A program made the position numbers and the translations under genes. Positions 53,068 to 63,117 of a stretch of 64,000 nt of DNA are shown in pieces. This DNA is from Pseudomonas frederiksbergensis (GTDB lineage: Bacteria; Pseudomonadota; Gammaproteobacteria; Pseudomonadales; Pseudomonadaceae): positions 1 to 64,000 of the forward strand of contig NZ_JAAUOE010000022.1 in NCBI RefSeq assembly GCF_017114915.1, read 5' to 3'. The notes beneath the pieces are model-generated. The model was not told where the DNA came from, made no database searches, and worked only from the letters and a program-made list of their open reading frames with translations. Position 1 is the first letter of the stretch. Each line of letters begins with the position of its first letter.

Positions 53068-56000
53068 ATGGCCAATGATGCAGATGCGCTCGTTACCCCG
53101 CCGTCGATCGCCAAGACAGCGTCGATTGCCACCCAGGGTCGCAGTTGGGGGGAAATCGGTGCGACCGGGCAAAGGGCCTACACGCTTGCTCTGCCTTTCC
53201 AGGTCGGGCGCACGCTCAATCCTGATTTGACCCTGCGCTATGACAGCAACTCGGGCAACGGCCCATCTGGCCTCGGCTGGCATTTGGATGTGCCCGCGAT
53301 CAACCGCAAGACCAGCAAGGGGACGCCGCAATACAGGGCCGCTGATGTGATGTTGGCCGGTGGCACCGAGCTGCGACCCGAACTGACCACCCAGGGCAAG
53401 ATCAAGGCGACCAAACGCACACGCCGTAACAACCGGCGTGTCGAAAAGTATTCCGTGGTGCGCTATATCCCGCGTCTGGAACGTACGTTCACCCGTTACG
53501 AGCTCTGGACACCCGCCGACGGCAAAGCATTCTGGATGGTCTACGGTGCCGATGGCACGCAGTATTGCTACGGCAACAGCACGGACTCCTGCATTCACGA
53601 CCCGGACGCCCCGGACCACATCGCCGTGTGGTTGCTGGTGGAAATCGTGAACGCCGTGGGCGAACACATCTTTTTCGAATACAAGGCCGACAACAAAGAC
53701 CTCGACGACCGTTTTGACTATCGGGCTCAGCGCTACCTGCGCCAGATCTGTTATTGCAACAAAACCGCCAGTGCCGGACTGTTGTGTCTCGACCATCCGC
53801 AACCGCAGGATTTGGATTGGTTGTTACGGATGGTAGTGGACTACGGTGAACGCAGCACCGACCCAGACGTGGTACCGCCGTTTAAAGCGCCCAATGAAAA
53901 TGCCTGGCCACTTCGTTCCGACCCGTCACGCAGTCATCGCTACGGCTTCGAGGTAGGCACCCGGCGTCTGTGCCGGCAATTTCTGATGTACAACAACATT
54001 GGCACCGAGAAGGTGTTGGTCAATCGCCTGTTGCTGGAATACGACACCACTGAACTGCGCTACAGCCAGATGAAAGCGGCGCACTACATGAGCTACGACG
54101 CCAGCGGTCGCGTCAAACACTCGCCGCCGCTTGAGTATTTCTATGCGAAGTTCGTACTCAATACCCAACCCCAACCGTTCTTGCCGCTCGATCACATGCC
54201 CGGCCTCAACGACGGTCAGCCCTACCACTGCGTCGACCTCTACGGTGAAGGGATGCCCGGATTCCTGTGCCAGTACGACAACGCCTGGTACTACCGGGAA
54301 CCCTTGCGCGGCGAGCCCGGCACCGACGAAATCGTCTATGGCCCCTGGACCTTGCTGCCCCTGATCCCGAATGCCGACAGCAGTAAACCGGTGGTGCAGA
54401 TCCTCACCGACCTCACCGGCGACGGGCGTCTGGACTGGATTGTCGCGCAGTCGGGCGGCAGCGGTTATTACACCCTCGATCCGGACGGTACCTGGTCGCT
54501 GTTCAAGCCGTTCAACCAGTTTCCGGTGGAGTTCTTCCATCAATTTTCCCGATTGGGTGACTTGAGCGGCGATGGTCTGGACTCCGTGGCCCTGATCGGC
54601 CCGAAAAGCGTGCGGGTGTATGCCAACGTGCGGGAAAAGGGTTTTGCTCCCGGCCAGGATGAACCTCATGACCCGGACAGGTTGCCGCTGTTCAGCGACG
54701 CCCGCAGCGAACTGGTGTTTTTCGGCAATCCGCACGCCAGTGACCTTATCGGGCTGTGCCGGATCAGCCATGACAAAGTCGAATGCTGGTCCAATCTGGG
54801 CCATGGCAAATTCGGCAAGGGCATTGAGATCAGCCCCCTGCCCTTCCAATACAAGGACTTCAATGTCGATCAGGTGCGGATCGCCGATCTGGACGGTTCC
54901 GGCGCGCCGGCCCTGATCAGACTGCGCTCTGATCACTTCGAGATCTACTTCAACTACGGTGGCAATGGCCTGGCGCAGGAGCCGGTGAAGGTTGCATGGC
55001 CCGAAGGCGTGCGCTACGACAACCTCTGCCAGGTGACCTTCGCCGACCTGCTAGGCCTGGGTTGCGCCAGCCTGCTATTGACCGTGCCACACATGACACC
55101 GCAGCACTGGGTATATCACTTCGTCAGCGAGCGGCCGTACCTGCTCAACGGCTGCAACAACAACATGGGTTACAGCGCCACGTTGGGTTATCGCAGCAGC
55201 GCTCAGTGCTGGCTGGATGAAAAACGCAAGGTGCTGATGGCACGCCAGCGTCCGGTCTGCCATCTGCCGTTCCCTCAACAGGTGTTGAGCTGGTTGCGCC
55301 AAGACGATGAAATCACCGGCAATGACCTGATGCAGTTTTTCGAATACTTCGAGGGCTATTACGACGGCAAAGAGCGCGAGTTCCGCGGCTTCGGGCGGGT
55401 CTATCAGACCGACAGTGAATTGGAACCGGGCAAGGCCGAGAGCGGGCATACGGCACCGATGCGGGTGAAAAACTGGTTTCACACGGGTAGAAGCATCGAT
55501 GTCGAATTGAAAGACACCTGCCTGCTCGACGACGAAGACCAGCCGCTGGGCAAAACCCTGTTTTCACGGTTCAACGAAATCAAGGGCACCGATCTGATCC
55601 GAAAACCCCATCCCGTCGACGAGCGTGAAATCGCCTACGTCCTCAGTGGTCGGTTGCTGCGCACCGAAGTGTCCCAGGCCGACGATCCCGAGCCAGCGCG
55701 GTTGTTTTCCCTGACCAAGTACCGCTACCGGGTCCGGCAAACCAGCAGCAGACCGTCCAGCCTGCTGGGGCTTGAACAGGAAACGCATAGTTATCAATAC
55801 GAACGTTTCATGGACGACCCGCGCTGTCAGCATGTGGTCAATATGGAATGGGATCGGTTCGGCCTGCTCGTCCACGGTTTCACCGTTGACAGTGCACGAC
55901 GCCGCACTGAAGCCGACGAACCGCCGTTCGAGGAAGAGGATCAGCGGCGTGCCTGGTCCGACAGTTTTGATGACCAACAGAACGTGTTTTACCTGGCAGA

Positions 56001-57522
56001 GGCGCGCGCTGATTTCATTCACCTGACCGACGCGCCCAATTGGCAGCTGGGGTTGCCCTCGCGCCAGCGCAGCAATGCGCTGATGCTGCCCAAGGGCACA
56101 CTACCTCAGGGCCTGAGCGAGGATCAGATCAGCTTCGAGAATTTCGTCAAGCATCAGGCAAGCCCCGAATGGACAGCCCTGCGCGAACTGACATCGCTGT
56201 CGCAGCAACACTACCTGACCGACGACGACAAGATGCTGTATCCACCGCTGGCAGGACCAACGGAACAGGCCGTGTTCGACAAAAAAGCCCTGGCAGCCTA
56301 CGACGACGTTCCGCCGCCGTTTGTCATTCGTGATGAATTGAAGAAGATCGGCTATCAGACCATGAATCTGTTTTTGCCTGATGATCCGGTTGAAGACAAG
56401 CTGGAAAACCTGTGGTCAACCCTGAGCGGCTTTTTCACCTACGCAGGTGCCAGCGGCTTCTACCAGGTCACCGCCGTGCAGCAGACCGCCAGCCATGGCG
56501 TAACTCAAATCACCCGGGACGACTACCACCTGCTGACCACCGCCATCACCTTGCCGGACGGGTGCAGGACAAAAGTGACTTACGACTATCACACGCGCCA
56601 GCCATCGAGCATCGAGGATGTCAACGACAATATTCAGGAAGTGCTCTATGAACCGGGCGGTCAACCGATGGTGCGCAGTTTTCATGGGACCGAAGAAGGA
56701 CTGCCGGCCGGTTTCGACAAGCTTGCCAATTACCCTGCGCAGAGCGACCTGAGCCCCGAATACGCCATCGAAAACCCGGAGTTGGCGCTGGCGAATGCCG
56801 CCAGTGCGGTGCGTACCGACCGGTTCAGCTGGATGCCCCAACTGCCCCCCAATATGCTGCCCATCAAAAGAAAGGAATGGATCGCCAAGGGTCTGATCCT
56901 GCCCGACGGTCGCATCCGCGCTTCGGCGCTGCACTGGTTGACCCGGCTGAAAAAGCGCACCGCCAGCGAGCAGACCCTGCTCAATCTCATCCGCACCGCC
57001 CCCCGCCAACCGGTGCACAGCGTCGTCCTGACAGCCGACCGTTACCACAGCGATCCGCTGCAGTTGATCCAGATCATCATCAACTTTATTGACGGCTTCG
57101 GCCGCGAGCTGCAAAGCAAACAATTGGTCGAACCGGGCCCGGCGTATGTGGCCACGCCCGAGGGCGATCTCGCGCTCGACGATAATGGCAAGCCGATCGA
57201 AGCGCCGGCCGATCAACGCTGGCGTGTCAGCGGGCGCGTCGAGTACAACCATAAAGGTGAGACCATCCGCGTCTACCGCCCCTACTTCCTCGATACCTAT
57301 CACTGCATCAACGACAGCTCGATGCGCCAGCACGGGTTTCACGACCGGATTTTTTATGACGCACTCGGCCGGCCGATCAAGACGATCAATGCCTTGGGCC
57401 ATCTGGCATTCGACATCCTGCATCCCTGGTTCCAGCTCAGCTACGACTTCAATGACACCGACGAAACACAACCGGTGAAATCGGCCAAACCTGTCAAGCC
57501 TGCAAAGAGGGCCAAGCCATGA
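53068..57522 (+). CDS. tcB: Tc toxin B subunit (SpvB/TcdB family)
   Basis: 1484 residues. N-terminal SpvB-like domain (about 20-330, with QRAYTLALPFQVGRTLNPDLTL and GNGPSGLGWHLDVPAINRKT), a VCBS/FG-GAP beta-propeller with calcium-type repeats (TGDGRLDW near 450, LSGDGLDSV, ADLDGSGAPALI near 605), then the TcdB mid-N and mid-C regions (FADLLGLGCASLLLT; FEYFEGYYDGKEREFRGFGRV near 760). TcB and TcC fold into a hollow cocoon; the TcB propeller docks to the TcA channel. The C-terminus ends in an unusual Lys-Pro-rich tail. I chose the ATG at 53068 for the family-like N-terminus. The stop overlaps the tcC1 ATG (ATGA). Confidence 0.93.
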   Translation: MANDADALVTPPSIAKTASIATQGRSWGEIGATGQRAYTLALPFQVGRTLNPDLTLRYDSNSGNGPSGLGWHLDVPAINRKTSKGTPQYRAADVMLAGGTELRPELTTQGKIKATKRTRRNNRRVEKYSVVRYIPRLERTFTRYELWTPADGKAFWMVYGADGTQYCYGNSTDSCIHDPDAPDHIAVWLLVEIVNAVGEHIFFEYKADNKDLDDRFDYRAQRYLRQICYCNKTASAGLLCLDHPQPQDLDWLLRMVVDYGERSTDPDVVPPFKAPNENAWPLRSDPSRSHRYGFEVGTRRLCRQFLMYNNIGTEKVLVNRLLLEYDTTELRYSQMKAAHYMSYDASGRVKHSPPLEYFYAKFVLNTQPQPFLPLDHMPGLNDGQPYHCVDLYGEGMPGFLCQYDNAWYYREPLRGEPGTDEIVYGPWTLLPLIPNADSSKPVVQILTDLTGDGRLDWIVAQSGGSGYYTLDPDGTWSLFKPFNQFPVEFFHQFSRLGDLSGDGLDSVALIGPKSVRVYANVREKGFAPGQDEPHDPDRLPLFSDARSELVFFGNPHASDLIGLCRISHDKVECWSNLGHGKFGKGIEISPLPFQYKDFNVDQVRIADLDGSGAPALIRLRSDHFEIYFNYGGNGLAQEPVKVAWPEGVRYDNLCQVTFADLLGLGCASLLLTVPHMTPQHWVYHFVSERPYLLNGCNNNMGYSATLGYRSSAQCWLDEKRKVLMARQRPVCHLPFPQQVLSWLRQDDEITGNDLMQFFEYFEGYYDGKEREFRGFGRVYQTDSELEPGKAESGHTAPMRVKNWFHTGRSIDVELKDTCLLDDEDQPLGKTLFSRFNEIKGTDLIRKPHPVDEREIAYVLSGRLLRTEVSQADDPEPARLFSLTKYRYRVRQTSSRPSSLLGLEQETHSYQYERFMDDPRCQHVVNMEWDRFGLLVHGFTVDSARRRTEADEPPFEEEDQRRAWSDSFDDQQNVFYLAEARADFIHLTDAPNWQLGLPSRQRSNALMLPKGTLPQGLSEDQISFENFVKHQASPEWTALRELTSLSQQHYLTDDDKMLYPPLAGPTEQAVFDKKALAAYDDVPPPFVIRDELKKIGYQTMNLFLPDDPVEDKLENLWSTLSGFFTYAGASGFYQVTAVQQTASHGVTQITRDDYHLLTTAITLPDGCRTKVTYDYHTRQPSSIEDVNDNIQEVLYEPGGQPMVRSFHGTEEGLPAGFDKLANYPAQSDLSPEYAIENPELALANAASAVRTDRFSWMPQLPPNMLPIKRKEWIAKGLILPDGRIRASALHWLTRLKKRTASEQTLLNLIRTAPRQPVHSVVLTADRYHSDPLQLIQIIINFIDGFGRELQSKQLVEPGPAYVATPEGDLALDDNGKPIEAPADQRWRVSGRVEYNHKGETIRVYRPYFLDTYHCINDSSMRQHGFHDRIFYDALGRPIKTINALGHLAFDILHPWFQLSYDFNDTDETQPVKSAKPVKPAKRAKP

Positions 57523-60305
57523 ACACCAGTGTGCACTGGCGCACACCCTCCCTGGCCGCCACCGACTCACGTGGTCTGGCCATCAGGCAGGTCGCTTACC
57601 TGCGCAAGGTGGCCGGTGGCGAGGTGCAAGCCCTCATTACCCGTCAGCACCATGACGTTGCCGGACGACTGGTCGCACAACGGGATCCGCGCCTTACCAC
57701 GCCCAACACCACCACCGTTCATGGGCTCAACGGCCAACCGCTCAAGGTCCACAGCGTCGATGCCGGGGTGAGTATGAACCTGCCCGGACTGGCCGGGGAG
57801 CCCGTGCAGACCTGGGACGCGAACGACAATCACCGGCGCATGAGCTACGACAATCAGCTGCGCGTGGTGGCCGTCGAAGAGAACGCGGTACCGAACTTCG
57901 AGACCTTCCGCTACGCCAATGCCTTGGCCGATCCCGGATACAACCTTCGCGGGCAAATGATCGCGCTGAAAGATCCATCGGGAGGCGTCGATTTTCACAG
58001 CTTCGCGCTGACTGGCCCGGCGCTGGGCGAAACCCGCACCTTTCACGACGGCAAAACATTCACCAGCCGCCAGATCTTCAGCCCCCTCGGTGCGGTGCTG
58101 GAACACACCGATGCCGGCGGGCATCAGCAACAGTCGACCTACGACGTCGCCGGTCAACTCACACAGGTGCAGCTCAAGCTCAACGAGCAGCCCAACTGGC
58201 AACCAGTGTTGCAGGGTGCGCAGTACAACGCCGCCGGGCAGATCATCGAGCAACTGACCGGCAATGGCGTGAACAGCCGCTGGCGCTACCATGCGGCCGA
58301 TGGGCGCCTGCTGCGGCAAGTCGCACAAAAGGCTTCGGAGCCAATGCTTCAGGATTTTGAGTACAGTAACGACCGGATGGGCAACATCACCCGCATTCTC
58401 GACCACGCTTACACGCCCACCTATTTCGCCAACCAGCGGGTCGACGGCAGCCGAGCGTTCGACTACGACTCGCTGGACCGACTCATCCGCGCCACCGGCT
58501 ACGATGACGCACCGCCAGAGGACACCCCTGGCCGGCCGCAGCCGACCGATCCTAATGATCGGCGCAACTATATTCAGACTTACGATTACGACCACGGCAA
58601 CAACCTGACCAAGCTCAGCCATGTGCGCGCCGGCACCACTTCCACCCACCAGATGTTCATCGACCCCGACAGCAATCGCGGCGTGCGCTGGAAATCCGGC
58701 GCCCCGGATCCGGACTTCCCTGTACTGTTCGACCGCGCCGGCAATCTCCAGGCCCTGCAACCCGGCCAGTCGATGCAGTGGAACAACCAGAATCAACTGG
58801 AGTCGGTGACCCTGGTCGAACACGCCACCGGGCCAAATGACACCGAGCAGTATCGCTACAGCCAGGGAGAGCGGGTCTACAAACGCCACGAAACCCACAC
58901 GGCCAAAGTCAGCCACTTTCACGAAGTGCGCTACCTACGGGGCCTGGAGATCCGCACCCGGGACAACGGCGAAGAGCTGCACCTCATCACCCTCGTCGCC
59001 GGTGTCAGCAATGTAACGTGTCTGCATTGGGTAGCCGGCAAACAGCCGGGCATAGACGCCAATCAACTGCGCTACCCTCTGGTGGATCATCTGGGTTCGT
59101 GCCTGAAGGAACTGGACCAACGGGCACTGTTGATCAGTGACGAGGGCTATTACCCGTACGGGGGCAAGGCGTGGCTGGTAGCACGATCCTTGATCGAAGT
59201 GGATTACAAGTTCATCCGCTACGCAGGCAAGGAAACGGATGTCACCGGATTGATCTACTACGGAGCGCGGTACTACGCGCCGTGGCTGGGTCGCTGGATC
59301 AGCCCAGATCCAAAAGGAGCTGTGGACGGGCTGAATCTGTATGCGTTCGTGGGGAACAATCCACTGCGCTATACGGACCCTACGGGAGCGGCCAAAGCGG
59401 AAAGCGTGATCATGCTGTATTCAGGATTCATTTCCGCTCTCGGTGGGGTTGCCGAACAGACGCTCGTGCAAATCGACAACGTCATCCATCAAAAGAACAT
59501 CAAGAGCAGTCTGTTCAAAAATACGGTGGGCGAGGTGGCCAGTGGGATAGCCGGCTATGAAGCCGGGAACATCGGCGGGGAACAGGTGAGCCTGCACATA
59601 CCCAATGTCCGTCACATCGTCGCCCACAAGCGAGTGGACAGGTTGCCGTTCATTGAAGCATTGACCGGCGGCAATGCCGGCGGAGATGTGGCCGGCGGCA
59701 TGGCGGCACCGGTCACGGGCATGGGGCTGATCGGCGCGCTCATCCCGCAAACCTCGAACATCTCCGTTGCCTCGATCGATCGCCAGTTGGGGATACCCGA
59801 GGCCGTCAAGGACATCCAGCTCAACAGTTGGAGAAACGTAAAGGACGAAGTGATCCACCCGGCACTCAATTCGGTGCTCAACCCTGATTTCATGATGAAC
59901 CGGGTAATGGCGTCGTGGTTATCGATCCTCCCCGGCGCGTTCAATCTATTGACCCGGGCGGTGGAAGCCGAAGACATCAAGAACCGTCTCGATCCGGTCA
60001 AGGTCGGTAAGATCGAGACGATGCTCGGTGAATGGAAGGAGGCTGTCGAGCAACGCTCGGCCTGGGCCGAATCCGCCTTCGACGCGTTGGGCACGGATGT
60101 CATCCATCCGGCCGATTTCATTCCCAACGTCACCCATATGACGTCCAGTGAAAGGCTTGCGCCGATCACCCGCGCCGGGCTGCAACAGACCACCACCAAG
60201 ACGCTGGATTACATCAACCGCATGCAGAAGGGCATGGCCTGGTACAAGGAGATGGGCACTACGGACAACCAGTTCTTGTCGCGGCAACGCGCCGCGCGAC
60301 ATTGA
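57519..60305 (+). CDS. tcC1: Tc toxin C subunit 1 (RHS core with variable C-terminal payload)
   Basis: 928 residues. RHS-repeat core (about 1-620) with YD-type repeats, e.g. YDVAGQLTQVQL, YNAAGQIIEQLTGNG, YDYDHGNNLTKL and FDRAGNLQAL. The core ends with the RHS-associated block RYYAPWLGRWISPDPKGAVDGLNLYAFVGNNPLRYTDPTG. In the TccC family the two Asp in this block self-cleave the payload from the cocoon, and both appear present. Residues about 623-928 are the payload; I find no match to a known toxin fold. It is rich in Gly-Ala near its start and helical after about 740. The start overlaps tcB, consistent with joint expression. Confidence 0.92.
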   Translation: MNTSVHWRTPSLAATDSRGLAIRQVAYLRKVAGGEVQALITRQHHDVAGRLVAQRDPRLTTPNTTTVHGLNGQPLKVHSVDAGVSMNLPGLAGEPVQTWDANDNHRRMSYDNQLRVVAVEENAVPNFETFRYANALADPGYNLRGQMIALKDPSGGVDFHSFALTGPALGETRTFHDGKTFTSRQIFSPLGAVLEHTDAGGHQQQSTYDVAGQLTQVQLKLNEQPNWQPVLQGAQYNAAGQIIEQLTGNGVNSRWRYHAADGRLLRQVAQKASEPMLQDFEYSNDRMGNITRILDHAYTPTYFANQRVDGSRAFDYDSLDRLIRATGYDDAPPEDTPGRPQPTDPNDRRNYIQTYDYDHGNNLTKLSHVRAGTTSTHQMFIDPDSNRGVRWKSGAPDPDFPVLFDRAGNLQALQPGQSMQWNNQNQLESVTLVEHATGPNDTEQYRYSQGERVYKRHETHTAKVSHFHEVRYLRGLEIRTRDNGEELHLITLVAGVSNVTCLHWVAGKQPGIDANQLRYPLVDHLGSCLKELDQRALLISDEGYYPYGGKAWLVARSLIEVDYKFIRYAGKETDVTGLIYYGARYYAPWLGRWISPDPKGAVDGLNLYAFVGNNPLRYTDPTGAAKAESVIMLYSGFISALGGVAEQTLVQIDNVIHQKNIKSSLFKNTVGEVASGIAGYEAGNIGGEQVSLHIPNVRHIVAHKRVDRLPFIEALTGGNAGGDVAGGMAAPVTGMGLIGALIPQTSNISVASIDRQLGIPEAVKDIQLNSWRNVKDEVIHPALNSVLNPDFMMNRVMASWLSILPGAFNLLTRAVEAEDIKNRLDPVKVGKIETMLGEWKEAVEQRSAWAESAFDALGTDVIHPADFIPNVTHMTSSERLAPITRAGLQQTTTKTLDYINRMQKGMAWYKEMGTTDNQFLSRQRAARH

Positions 60306-60325
60306 TAGTCTCCGCAGACCGCCCC

Positions 60326-63040
60326 ATGAGCGAATCAGTGCATCTGCGCACACCAACCTTGCTGGTTCATGATTCCCGGTCACTCGCCGTCCGGCAGGTG
60401 GCTTACCTGCGCGCTGTCGCCGGCGATCCTGTGGAAACGCTGATCACCCGCCAGCGCCACGATGCCGCCGGGCGCCTCGTGGAGCAGTGGGATCCGAGGT
60501 TGTCCGTACCCAACGTTGTGACTGTATTCCGTCTGGATGGCCAGCCGCTCAAGGTCGACAGTGTCGATGCCGGCAAGAGCCTGGTTCTGCCGGGGCTGGC
60601 CGGGGAAGAACGGCTGCATTGGGACGCGCTCGGCAATCATCGGCGCAAGAGCTACGACAATCAGATGCGCCCCGTGACCATCGAAGAGAACGCGGTGCCC
60701 GAAGTCGAAACCCTCACTTACGCCGACGCCACGGCCGCCCCCGGCCACAACCTGCGCGGGCAAATGATCGCGCTGAAAGATCGATCAGGCACGGTCGATT
60801 TTCGCAGCTTCGCTCTGACTGGCCCGGCGCTGGGCGAAACGCGCACGTTTCACGATGGCAAGGCGTTCGTCAGCAGCCACACCTTCAGCCCTCTGGGCGA
60901 GATACTTGAGAAAACCGACGCTGGCGGACACCAGCGACAATCGATTTACAACGTTGCCGGACAACTTCGGCAAGTCAAGTTGCAGCTCAAGGATCAACCC
61001 GACTGGCAAACGGTGCTGGAGGATGCGCAGTACAACGCCGCCGGACAGATCATCGAGCAAAAGACCGGCAACGGGGTCATCAGCCGCTGGCTCTACGACC
61101 CGGCCGACGGGCGCCTGCACCGACAAATCGCGCAAAAGGATCCGACGACAGTTCTTCAGGATCTCGAGTATCGATACGACCCGATGGGCAACGTCATCGC
61201 TATCCTCGACCACGCCTTCACACCCAGTTTTTTCGCCAACCAACGGGTCGACGGCGATCGCACATTCACCTACGACTCGCTGTACCGGCTGCGCAGCGCA
61301 ACCGGATATGCCGACGCTCCGCCCGCGGACGACACAAGCCCGCTGCCGACCGATCCCAACGACCGGCGCAATTACACAGAAACCAACGAATACGACGCTG
61401 GCGACAATCTGATCAAAACCATCCATGTCCGGGAAGGCACCAGCCATACCCGCGAGATGTTCATCGACTCCGCGAGCAACCGTGGCGTGCGCTGGAAACC
61501 GGGTGATCCGCAGCCGGATCTCGACACATTGTTCGACCGCGCCGGCAATCTGTTGGCCCTGCAACCCGGCCAGCCCATGCACTGGAACAACCGTGGCCAA
61601 CTGGAATCGGTGACCCTCGTCGATCGCAACGGCAGCGGCCCCAATGACGAAGAGCGCTACGCCTACAGCCAGGGCGAACGGGTACACAAACGCCACGAGA
61701 CCCACACGACAAAAGTCAGCCACTTTCACGACGTACGCTACCTGCCGGGGCTGGAGATCCGCACCAAGGACAACGGCGAGGAACTGCATGTCATCACGCT
61801 CGACATCGGGCCGGGCGGCGTGCGCTGCCTGCACTGGGAAAAAGACCCGGCGAATATCGGCGCCGATCAATTGCGCTACATCCTGAACGATCACTTGGGC
61901 TCGGCGGTGAAAGAATTCGACGGGCAGGCGAAGTTGATCAGCGATGAAGGCTACCTGCCGTTTGGCGAGACTGCCTACCTGACCGCCCGTTCGGCGGTTG
62001 AAGTGAGTTACAGGACAGTGCGGTATTCGGGCAAGGAGATGGATGTCAGCGGGCTGTACTACTACGGCGCCCGGTATTACGCGCCGTGGCTGGGTCGCTG
62101 GATCAGCGCCGATCCGGCGGGGGATGTGGACGGGCTGAATCTGTATGCGTTCGTGGGGAACAATCCGCTGCGGTACGTCGACTCTTCAGGGTTCTCCAAA
62201 ACAGAAGCCGAACGACGCCAGGAGATAGGCGCTTTTGTCGAGAACCTATCCTCGGCAACCAAAGCGGTAGATAAACAAAATGCGTTGCTGGAACACGCTT
62301 TTGAGACAAAGGCTATAAACCTCACAATCGCCAAAACCAAAACATTCGCTATTGCGACGGGTATTGTTTCCTATGGTGCCGGCGTGGCGGGAGGGTTCGC
62401 GGGCGGATTGGCAGGGACAGTGACGGTGCCCGTGGCAGGTACAATTACGCTCGGAACCCTGGGTGCTTTAGGCGCAAAAAAAGCGGCAGGTAAATTCATG
62501 GAAAAGGTCGGAAAGGCCGCAAACCTGGAACCGTCTATCACGCCCAAGGCGGCCGAACTTTCATGGGAGAAAATCAAAAAGAAAAACGTCCCGATTCTTT
62601 CTGTTGAATACGCCAAGAATCTGCTGCACGAATACAACCCGAAAACATCGGAAGGACAAAAAACATGGTTCAAGGAAGTAGTACTGCAGGCAATGGGGCG
62701 CCTTGTAAAGTTCGGAGCCAAGGAATTGGTACAACTTGGAAAACTCTCTGAGGAAGCCAATGACATCAGTGAGTTGAGCCCAATGAAAATCAACCGACTG
62801 AACGATGCGTACGCGAAGTTGGGTGAGGACGTGACAGCAGATTACGATCAGGTAATGGAAAACTTTTCTGTACTGGGAACGCCATCGTTGTACTCGACTG
62901 GCGGAGTGACAGGGTCGGAAGAACTGATAGAACTGAAAACCATAAAAAAAGACATGGAGATTTTCAGGGCCAAAACCCGACGAGCTCAGGAAACCATTGT
63001 GAGGTACAGACAACGGCAAGGCTGGCCCACGCGTGCTTGA
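60326..63040 (+). CDS. tcC2: Tc toxin C subunit 2 (RHS core with a different C-terminal payload)
   Basis: 904 residues. The core (about 1-620) is a close relative of tcC1, identical in many stretches (RQVAYLR, YDNQMRPVTIEENAVPEVET, NGEELHVITL, DGLNLYAFVGNNPLRY). The C-terminal 283 residues, starting at SSGFSKTEAERR, do not resemble those of tcC1. They begin with a helix, then a Gly/Ala-rich hydrophobic stretch (about 695-735), then Lys/Glu-rich helices to the end, and the DNA there is markedly less GC-rich than the core. I prefer the ATG at 60326 (SESVHLRTPTLLV), matching the tcC1 start by pattern; a TTG at 60302 overlaps tcC1. Tandem duplicate from which the payload has been exchanged. Confidence 0.9.
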   Translation: MSESVHLRTPTLLVHDSRSLAVRQVAYLRAVAGDPVETLITRQRHDAAGRLVEQWDPRLSVPNVVTVFRLDGQPLKVDSVDAGKSLVLPGLAGEERLHWDALGNHRRKSYDNQMRPVTIEENAVPEVETLTYADATAAPGHNLRGQMIALKDRSGTVDFRSFALTGPALGETRTFHDGKAFVSSHTFSPLGEILEKTDAGGHQRQSIYNVAGQLRQVKLQLKDQPDWQTVLEDAQYNAAGQIIEQKTGNGVISRWLYDPADGRLHRQIAQKDPTTVLQDLEYRYDPMGNVIAILDHAFTPSFFANQRVDGDRTFTYDSLYRLRSATGYADAPPADDTSPLPTDPNDRRNYTETNEYDAGDNLIKTIHVREGTSHTREMFIDSASNRGVRWKPGDPQPDLDTLFDRAGNLLALQPGQPMHWNNRGQLESVTLVDRNGSGPNDEERYAYSQGERVHKRHETHTTKVSHFHDVRYLPGLEIRTKDNGEELHVITLDIGPGGVRCLHWEKDPANIGADQLRYILNDHLGSAVKEFDGQAKLISDEGYLPFGETAYLTARSAVEVSYRTVRYSGKEMDVSGLYYYGARYYAPWLGRWISADPAGDVDGLNLYAFVGNNPLRYVDSSGFSKTEAERRQEIGAFVENLSSATKAVDKQNALLEHAFETKAINLTIAKTKTFAIATGIVSYGAGVAGGFAGGLAGTVTVPVAGTITLGTLGALGAKKAAGKFMEKVGKAANLEPSITPKAAELSWEKIKKKNVPILSVEYAKNLLHEYNPKTSEGQKTWFKEVVLQAMGRLVKFGAKELVQLGKLSEEANDISELSPMKINRLNDAYAKLGEDVTADYDQVMENFSVLGTPSLYSTGGVTGSEELIELKTIKKDMEIFRAKTRRAQETIVRYRQRQGWPTRA

Positions 63041-63117
63041 TACCGATACCCTCGGAATCACTGACAACCTCGGGCCCGTGCTATCGTGCCCGCCCGAGTA
63101 TCTACATTTGCCAAAGC

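Noticed and set aside
28143..63040. Phage genes, integrase or tRNA attachment site explaining the Tc blocks
   Set aside because: I found no integrase, transposase, tRNA end or flanking direct repeats next to either block.
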